Shown: one piece after another, positions 7,620 to 12,401 of the stretch
Position numbering within the stretch: position 1 is the stretch's first letter
Layout: every line of letters starts with the position of its first letter
DNA from: Geopsychrobacter sp.
Lineage (GTDB): Bacteria > Desulfobacterota > Desulfuromonadia > Desulfuromonadales > Geopsychrobacteraceae
Direction of reading: 5' to 3'
Length of the DNA stretch: 12,401 nucleotides
Assembly: GCA_021647445.1 (NCBI GenBank)
Contig: JAKIUS010000010.1
Coordinates: 1 to 12,401, forward strand
Notes under the pieces: model-generated
Database searches by the model: none
What the model was told of the DNA's origin: nothing
The model's input: only the letters and a program-made list of their open reading frames with translations
Position numbers and translations under genes: made by a program

Positions 7620-8279
7620 TCAACTTATCGATTTTGAAAATCCCTCAAAAGTTCGGCGAATGTGCTGTTTCATTAGGGTTCCGGCCTCATCTGCAGCCCT
7701 TCTTTTTATAGCCTCCATGATTTTCATGTGTTGGGCAGGAGAAACCTTAAACTCTGTATCGACTCTACTGACTTTAAATTGATAATAATAAAAGAAGATA
7801 TAAGCATTTGAGCGCCAGAAAATATGTTGACTATATTGTTGCAAGTACTGGTTTTTACTTATTTGCGCTATAAACTGATGAAACTTTTCATTGATTGCTG
7901 AATAGGCAACAATGTCTCCTGTTTTTCCGGTTGTTACCTCCTCTTGGATAATCGCCTGCAGTTGCGCTATCTCCTCATCCGAAGCATGGATAGCGGCTGA
8001 TGCAGCATTTTGATACTCTAGATTCTCACGCGCAAAAAAAACATGCTCTACATCTTCGGGGGATAAGGCGGGAATAAAGCAGCCCTTCTTGTTCTTTTTA
8101 GCAAGAAACCCTTTTGCCACCAACTGCCCCAATGCGTGATGAACCGGGGTTCTACTTTTCAGGTTTAGGAGCGCTGTTATCTCTGTTTCGAGAAGAAAGT
8201 CGCCGGGTTTAAAGTGATTTTCAAGGATCAATTTGATAATCGCGTTGTATGTCGATTCTTCAAGATTTTCTTTATTCAT
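7620..8279 (-). CDS. GntR-family transcriptional regulator (FCD/FadR-type)
   Basis: A 219-residue repressor-like protein. Residues about 8-72 form the GntR winged helix-turn-helix (YNAIIKLILENHFKPGDFL, then LKSRTPVHHALGQLVAKGFL and the wing KKGCFIPALS). The C-terminal 80-215 is an all-helical FCD ligand domain, beginning DVEHVFFARENLEYQNAASA and including EKFHQFI and a late H-rich helix. FCD regulators usually sense small acids, amino acids or sugar acids and repress neighbouring catabolic genes. The ATG at 8279 is preceded by GGAAGAG at a suitable distance. A TTG one codon upstream is less likely. It diverges from the D-aminoacylase gene, with a palindromic operator candidate between them, so that gene is the most probable target. 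The aap operon in the other direction could also be a target. The ligand is unknown. Confidence 0.88.
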   Translation of the reverse strand: MNKENLEESTYNAIIKLILENHFKPGDFLLETEITALLNLKSRTPVHHALGQLVAKGFLAKKNKKGCFIPALSPEDVEHVFFARENLEYQNAASAAIHASDEEIAQLQAIIQEEVTTGKTGDIVAYSAINEKFHQFIAQISKNQYLQQYSQHIFWRSNAYIFFYYYQFKVSRVDTEFKVSPAQHMKIMEAIKRRAADEAGTLMKQHIRRTFEGFSKSIS

Positions 8280-8316
8280 CAATCTCTTCCGCTAAGTTAA
8301 TAACCCTGTTTAATAA

Positions 8317-8336
8317 ACGCATTAATGCGTGCATTA
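8317..8336. promoter_or_regulatory. Palindromic operator candidate for the GntR-type regulator
   Basis: ACGCATTAATGCGT at 8317-8330 is a perfect 14-bp palindrome. An overlapping second palindrome, TAATGC-GT-GCATTA, spans 8323-8336. It lies in the 155-bp divergent space and would cover the -35 position of the rightward promoter whose -10 is at 8347. This is the expected place for a repressor site controlling the deacylase gene and possibly the regulator itself. Confidence 0.55.
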
Positions 8337-8346
8337 GGCTTTGGCC

Positions 8347-8352
8347 TATACT
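8347..8352 (+). promoter_or_regulatory. Probable -10 element of the D-aminoacylase gene
   Basis: TATACT on the plus strand, 85 bases upstream of the ATG at 8438. With 17-base spacing the -35 hexamer falls at 8324-8329, inside the overlapping palindromes, and is far from consensus. Confidence 0.35.
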
Positions 8353-8437
8353 AAATTGTCAATAAAAAAAGGGGGAAACAGGCCACAAACAGATTTAAAG
8401 CCCTACATATAAATACCTTATCTTCGAGGACAGAAAT

Positions 8438-10033
8438 ATGTATGACATACTCATAAAGCAAGCGACCATTATCGACGGGACCGGAAAACCAGGATGGACA
8501 GGTGATGTGGGGGTGAAGAACCGACTCTTCACAGCAATTGAACCCTCGCTTAAATCAATAAATGGCAGGCAGACTATCCAGAGATCAGGGCTGGTCCTCG
8601 CCCCAGGATTTATCGATATCCACACTCACTCAGATGATTATTGGCTGCAGGACCCCCTTTCCGAGATTAAGCTGAAGCAGGGCGTAACTATGGAGGTTGT
8701 GGGAAACTGCGGTATCTCTCCGGTGCCCCTGGAGGCCAAAACAAAAACGATGGCGTTGGCGGAAGCCTTGATCCCCCGAGAAAATCATGACCATTTCAAA
8801 GATAACTTTTCATTTAATGATTACTGGGAATTAATTGAAGAAAAGCAGCTCTCCATCAATATAATGGGGCTCATCGGTCACGGAACACTTCGTATTGCGG
8901 CCATGGGGCTTTCAGGCAAGGATCCTGATGCCAGGCAGATGGAGCAAATGAAGAGCCTTCTGCGCAGTTCCATGGCTCAGGGGGCCCTGGGCATGTCTAC
9001 CGGACTCATCTATGCCCCCGGTATCTTTGCTAAAACACCGGAACTGGTTTAGCTTTCCCGCGTCCTCGCTGAAAAGGGCGGGTTTTACGCCTCTCACATA
9101 CGCAATGAGGCGGAAGAGGTCCTTGTTGCTATCGATGAAGTAATTACGATTGGGGAACAGGCCCAGGTCCCGGTTCATATCTCTCACCTCAAGATAACCG
9201 GTCGCAGGAACTGGGGCCTTGCTGACCAGGTCATTGAAAAAATACAATCGGCTCGGACAAAAGGAATAGACCTGACTTGCGATGTCTACCCCTACTTCTC
9301 CTCCAGAACCGCATTGACTGCGCTCATTCCACCTTGGGCTATTGAAGGCGGAGTGAAAAAACTGGCTTTACGGTTGCAGAATACAACCGTAAAAGCGAAA
9401 ATCATTCACGATATCAAGTTCGGAATTCCGGGTTGGGAAAACATGTTTCACAATGCGGGTTGGGAGAAAATCACGATTTCTGAGATCCCCTCCATTGAAA
9501 ACAGGGATATTGAAGGACAAACCGTTGCAGAGATCGCCCTGAGAAGAAAGCGCGATCCTTTTGAACTCGTCCTTGAGCTTATTAAGCAGGACGGTAATAA
9601 TATCAAAATCATCTCAGAGACCATGCACGAAGATAATGTTGCACAATTTATCAAGCAGCCCTTTGCCATGATCGGATCGGACAGCGGCTTCAGCCAGGGG
9701 AAACCCCACCCTCGCCTCTATGGGGCTTTTCCCAGAGTAATCCGTCGTTTTGTCCGACAGCTCAAGGCTCTGTCGATGGAGGAGGCCATCCATACGATGT
9801 CCGGCATGACAGCCCGGCGCCTCAACCTTCAGGATACCGGTCTCATAAAAAAAGGATTTCGTGCAGATGCCGTGCTTTTTGACCCACAAACCTTCAGCGA
9901 TACTGCAACATATCAGGATCCTTGCCGCTTTCCGGAAGGACTCCATTCAGTGATAGTAAACGGTGCCATCGTGATTGAGGATTCTGCCCATACCGGTGCC
10001 GCAACCGGAATACTCCGTCGCGGGTTAGCTTAA
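8438..10033 (+). CDS. D-aminoacylase (N-acyl-D-amino-acid deacylase) with in-frame amber at codon 205
   Basis: Read through one TAG at 9050-9052, this frame encodes 531 residues of an amidohydrolase-superfamily D-aminoacylase, which hydrolyses N-acyl-D-amino acids to D-amino acid and carboxylate. Metal-site residues are H62-T-H64 (DIHTHSD) and C91 (VVGNCGISP), then after the amber H220 (YASHIRNE), H250 (VHISHLK) and the catalytic-type D415 (MIGSDSGF). In the Alcaligenes faecalis enzyme the matching residues are His67/His69, Cys96, His220, His250 and Asp366. The frame is the same on both sides, with no missing segment: PELV-[TAG]-LSRVLAEKGGFYASHIRN aligns naturally with the family. A 204-residue truncated product would lack half the active site. 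GAGGA seven bases before ATG 8438 fixes the start. The true stop is TAA. It is either a very recent nonsense mutant or a read-through (for example pyrrolysine) gene. Confidence 0.85.
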
Positions 10034-10254
10034 ATTTCAAAATTTACACAAAGCAGGGGAGGACAGGCAGTTTTTATGACCAGCACGGCACCAACCCGCC
10101 AAGAAATGCCGCTACCTGCAATTTAAGCAGAATTGTGTACTGATAATCCAATTCTAAAAAAAAGAAAATCCATCTGCTATCCCTTGAATTGCTTTAGTCC
10201 AATCAGTGAGAGCCCAGTTTGACTGAAGGATACTTACTGCATCTGTATCGCGCA

Positions 10255-11445
10255 TTAAAGTCCCAGATTTTTTTTGACGCGGCCAAAGGCTTCAATCGCA
10301 AAATCCAGGTCGTCTGCTGTCAACGCTGCTGACATCTGAGTCCGGATACGCGCTTTGCCTTTCGGCACGACCGGGTAGGAAAATGCCACCACGAAGATAT
10401 CCTGCGCTAACATGGCGTCGGCAAACTTTCCTGCGACCAGAGCATCGTGCAGCATCACCGGAACAATGGGGTGTTCACCAGGCAAGAGTTCGAAGCCGTG
10501 ACTCTCCAACCCTTGGCGAAACCGCGCGGTGTTTTCCCGCAAGCGATCACGCAAAACATTTGATTCTTTTACCAGGTCGATCGACTTCAGAGCACCGGCC
10601 ACGGCTGGTGGCGCTACCGTGTTGGAAAAGAGGTATGGTCGGGAGCGCTGCCGCAGCAGTTCGACAACCTTTTTGCCCGCACTGGTGAACCCACCGCTGG
10701 CCCCGCCCAAAGCCTTACCCAAGGTGCCGGTGATGATATCGACCCGCTCCATACAGCCGCGATATTCGGGAGTGCCGCGACCGCTGGCACCGATAAAGCC
10801 GGTCGCATGCGAATCGTCGACATGAACCAGAGCGTCGTATTTATCAGCCAGAGCACAGATTTCATCGACCCGGGCGATATAGCCATCCATGGAGAAGACT
10901 CCATCGGTGGTGATCAGTTTGAATCGTGCGCCGTTTTTATCGGCGGACTTTAACTGCTCTTCCAGATTTCGCATATCGTTGTTACGGTAGCGGTAGCGCC
11001 CGGCTTTACACAAACGTACACCGTCGATAATGCTGGCGTGGTTCAGTTCATCGGAGATGACCGCGTCTTCTTCGCCCAGCAGGGTTTCGAACAGCCCGCC
11101 GTTGGCGTCAAAACAGGACGGGTACAGGATCGTGTCCTCGGTGCCCAAAAAGTTGCTGAGTTTGTCTTCAAGCTGTTTGTGCAAAGTCTGGGTTCCACAG
11201 ATAAAGCGCACTGACGCCATGCCGAAGCCCCAGTCCTCCAGACCGCACCGGGCGGCAGCGTTCACCTCTGGATGCTGGGCCAGACCGAGGTAGTTATTGG
11301 CACAGAGATTCAACACCTTGCCACCGCTGCGGACACCCACATGGGTACTTTGCGGGGTGGTGATCAGGCGTTCGCGTTTATACAGGCCGGCGGACTCAAT
11401 CTCTTCCAGTTCGGCACTCAAGTAGGCGTGGAATTTTTCTGACAT
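10255..11445 (-). CDS. kbl: 2-amino-3-ketobutyrate CoA ligase (glycine C-acetyltransferase)
   Basis: A 396-residue PLP-dependent alpha-oxoamine synthase (E. coli Kbl has 398). It cleaves 2-amino-3-oxobutanoate with CoA to glycine and acetyl-CoA in the cytoplasm. The PLP lysine is K244 ([14 protein letters not shown]), the stacking His is H136 ([10 protein letters not shown]) and the DDSH motif is at 210-213. The CANNYLGL and [14 protein letters not shown] segments are typical of Kbl rather than of BioF or HemA. The start is ATG 11445 with GGGAGG seven bases upstream. A farther ATG at 11466 would overlap that site. It lies downstream of tdh on the same strand, the usual tdh-kbl pathway pair, but a 168-bp repeat element now separates them. 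The stop is TAA. Confidence 0.95.
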   Translation of the reverse strand: MSEKFHAYLSAELEEIESAGLYKRERLITTPQSTHVGVRSGGKVLNLCANNYLGLAQHPEVNAAARCGLEDWGFGMASVRFICGTQTLHKQLEDKLSNFLGTEDTILYPSCFDANGGLFETLLGEEDAVISDELNHASIIDGVRLCKAGRYRYRNNDMRNLEEQLKSADKNGARFKLITTDGVFSMDGYIARVDEICALADKYDALVHVDDSHATGFIGASGRGTPEYRGCMERVDIITGTLGKALGGASGGFTSAGKKVVELLRQRSRPYLFSNTVAPPAVAGALKSIDLVKESNVLRDRLRENTARFRQGLESHGFELLPGEHPIVPVMLHDALVAGKFADAMLAQDIFVVAFSYPVVPKGKARIRTQMSAALTADDLDFAIEAFGRVKKNLGL

Positions 11446-11494
11446 GGCACTTCCTCCCAAAAACAAGGTTGAAACTTATCGTTTGGTTCCACTA

Positions 11495-11662
11495 CTGGGA
11501 GCTTGTCCGACAATAAGGGTCGAAGCGAAAATCCAGAAGTTTGAGAACAGATTTTAGCTTATTCGAGAGTAATAGCCATAGCCTATTGGTCGAAAAGGAG
11601 CTGAAATATGGGCCAAACAGCTGGGTTTGCAGCCGATCATGGATTGTCGGACAAGTTCCTAG
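11495..11662. repeat. 168-bp inverted-repeat (MITE-like) element between tdh and kbl
   Basis: Terminal arms CTGGGAGCTTGTCCGACAAT (11495-11514) and ATTGTCGGACAAGTTCCTAG (11643-11662) pair at 18 of 20 positions. The interior has no coding capacity of its own. Its right part (GGGCCAAACAGCTGGGTTTG, then CAGCCGATCATGGAT) is homologous to the core of the 67-bp element at 7513-7579, so the short form looks like a relative lacking about 100 bp of interior. The terminal CTAG overlaps the tdh stop codon (11659-11661). No transposase for it is in the window, so it would be non-autonomous. Confidence 0.8.
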
Positions 11663-12401
11663 GCATTCCAGTTCAAGATGACTTTGCATGCCTCACCGGT
11701 ATTCATGGCGGCAAAACCTTGCTCGAATTCGGTGTAATCCATACGGTGGGTGATGATCGGTGAAATGTCCAGTCCTGACTCAATCATCACCGACATCTTG
11801 TACCAGGTTTCGTACATCTCCCGACCGTAAATCCCCCTCAGGGTGAGCATATTGAAAACTACCCGGCTCCAGTCGATGGTCATATTATTGTCCGGGATCC
11901 CCAAAATTGCCACTTTACCGCCATGACACATGTTGGTCAGCAGGTCATTAAATGCGGATGGATTGCCGGACATTTCCAGACCGACATCAAAACCCTCTGA
12001 CATGCCCAAGTGCTGTTGCACATCGGCGAGACATTCTTGGCTGATATTCACAGCGTAAGTCGCACCCACTTTTTTGGCCAACTCCAGGCGCCTGGGGTTG
12101 ATATCGGTCACCACGATATGTCGGGCTCCGGCATGGCGGCAGACGGCAGCAGCCATGATGCCGATCGGACCGGCACCGGTGATCAGCACATCTTCACCGA
12201 GAAGATCATATTGCAGGGCGGTATGCACCGCGTTGCCCAAGGGATCAAAAAGCGCCGCCACATCCAGATCAATTCCTGGGCGATGTTCCCAGACGTTGGA
12301 CATCGGTAGCACCAGATATTCGGCGAAGGCACCGGGCCGGTCGACCCCGATACCGTTGGTATCGGCACAGAGGTGACGCCGCCCGGCCATGCAGTTACGA
12401 C
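11659..12401 (-). CDS. tdh: L-threonine 3-dehydrogenase, C-terminal part (5' end beyond the right edge)
   Basis: The frame stays open to the right edge, giving about 247 residues of a zinc-dependent medium-chain dehydrogenase. It oxidises L-threonine to 2-amino-3-ketobutyrate with NAD+, supplying Kbl. Visible features are part of the structural-zinc cysteine cluster ([11 protein letters not shown]), [15 protein letters not shown], the Rossmann motif GAGPIG followed by [19 protein letters not shown], and the C-terminal ACKVILNWN. These match E. coli Tdh closely (RPGCFAEYLVIP, GAGPIG). The N-terminal catalytic-zinc region is outside the window. The stop is TAG and lies inside the CTAG end of the adjacent repeat. 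If that TAG were read through, the frame would add 35 residues, counting the one inserted at TAG, before a TAA at 11556-11554. Confidence 0.93.
   Translation of the reverse strand, partial: RNCMAGRRHLCADTNGIGVDRPGAFAEYLVLPMSNVWEHRPGIDLDVAALFDPLGNAVHTALQYDLLGEDVLITGAGPIGIMAAAVCRHAGARHIVVTDINPRRLELAKKVGATYAVNISQECLADVQQHLGMSEGFDVGLEMSGNPSAFNDLLTNMCHGGKVAILGIPDNNMTIDWSRVVFNMLTLRGIYGREMYETWYKMSVMIESGLDISPIITHRMDYTEFEQGFAAMNTGEACKVILNWNA

Noticed and set aside
8438..9052. Treating the D-aminoacylase gene as two separate genes (8438-9052 and 9314-10033)
   Set aside because: The frame is identical on both sides of the TAG, and the sequence at 9053-9313 is plainly family sequence (YASHIRNE, VHISHLK). 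The 9314 start is an internal TTG with no ribosome binding site. One gene with an internal amber codon explains everything.
10038..10054. TTTACACAA at the end of the D-aminoacylase gene, similar to the IS256 end
   Set aside because: Only about nine bases match and no element or transposase is adjacent, so chance is the simplest explanation.
10034..10254. Possible terminator or small gene in the convergent gap between the D-aminoacylase gene and kbl
   Set aside because: AGAATTG and CAATTCT can pair near 10130-10160, but the run of A that follows gives no U-tract in the right orientation for either gene. No small open frame with a ribosome binding site is apparent. I see nothing supportable here.
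1..12401. CRISPR array, tRNA, rRNA, riboswitch, anti-phage system
   Set aside because: No regularly spaced repeats, no cloverleaf-like or rRNA sequence, no known aptamer motif and no defence-type protein domains were seen on either strand.

Overview
This 12.4 kb window looks like part of a proteobacterial chromosome. A deltaproteobacterium (Desulfobacterota, perhaps a marine or host-associated one) is my best guess. The hints are the mix of mobile repeats, a REP-type tyrosine transposase carrying a C-terminal DNA-binding domain, an AapJQMP amino-acid transporter and a tdh-kbl threonine pathway. No rRNA or marker gene is present, so the taxonomy is inference.

Left edge (1-1790): a nest of broken mobile elements. 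The end of an IS256-family element runs off the left edge and cuts into an IS3-family transposase (orfB). The other end of orfB abuts a complete IS200-like/RAYT element bounded by perfect 15-bp inverted ends. Next (1807-2679, minus) is an AT-rich calcineurin-like phosphoesterase gene, followed by a palindromic repeat of the ATTCCCGC-type.

Centre (2925-7423, minus): a complete aapJQMP operon for a general L-amino-acid ABC importer. Gene order in transcription is binding protein, permease, permease, ATPase. A near-perfect 18-bp stem lies between aapJ and aapQ, and a TATAAT promoter lies upstream of aapJ.

Next (7620-10033): a GntR/FCD-type regulator diverges from a D-aminoacylase (N-acyl-D-amino-acid deacylase) gene. 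The shared intergenic space holds a 14-bp palindrome that is a good operator candidate. The D-aminoacylase reading frame is intact over 531 codons except for a single in-frame amber TAG at codon 205. Conserved active-site residues lie on both sides of it. This is either a fresh nonsense mutation or a read-through codon, and pyrrolysine is the obvious candidate because UAG decoding is known in some deltaproteobacteria. It is the most interesting feature of the window. Transporter, regulator and deacylase together suggest a locus for taking up and using amino acids, including N-acylated D-amino acids.

Right edge (10255-12401, minus): tdh (running off the edge) followed by kbl, which convert threonine to glycine and acetyl-CoA. 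The two genes are separated by a 168-bp MITE-like inverted-repeat element. A 67-bp short relative of it sits upstream of aapJ. The terminus of the long element supplies the TAG stop codon of tdh.

No gene-free stretch exceeds 300 bp. The longest gaps are 2680-2924, 10034-10254 and 11446-11658.
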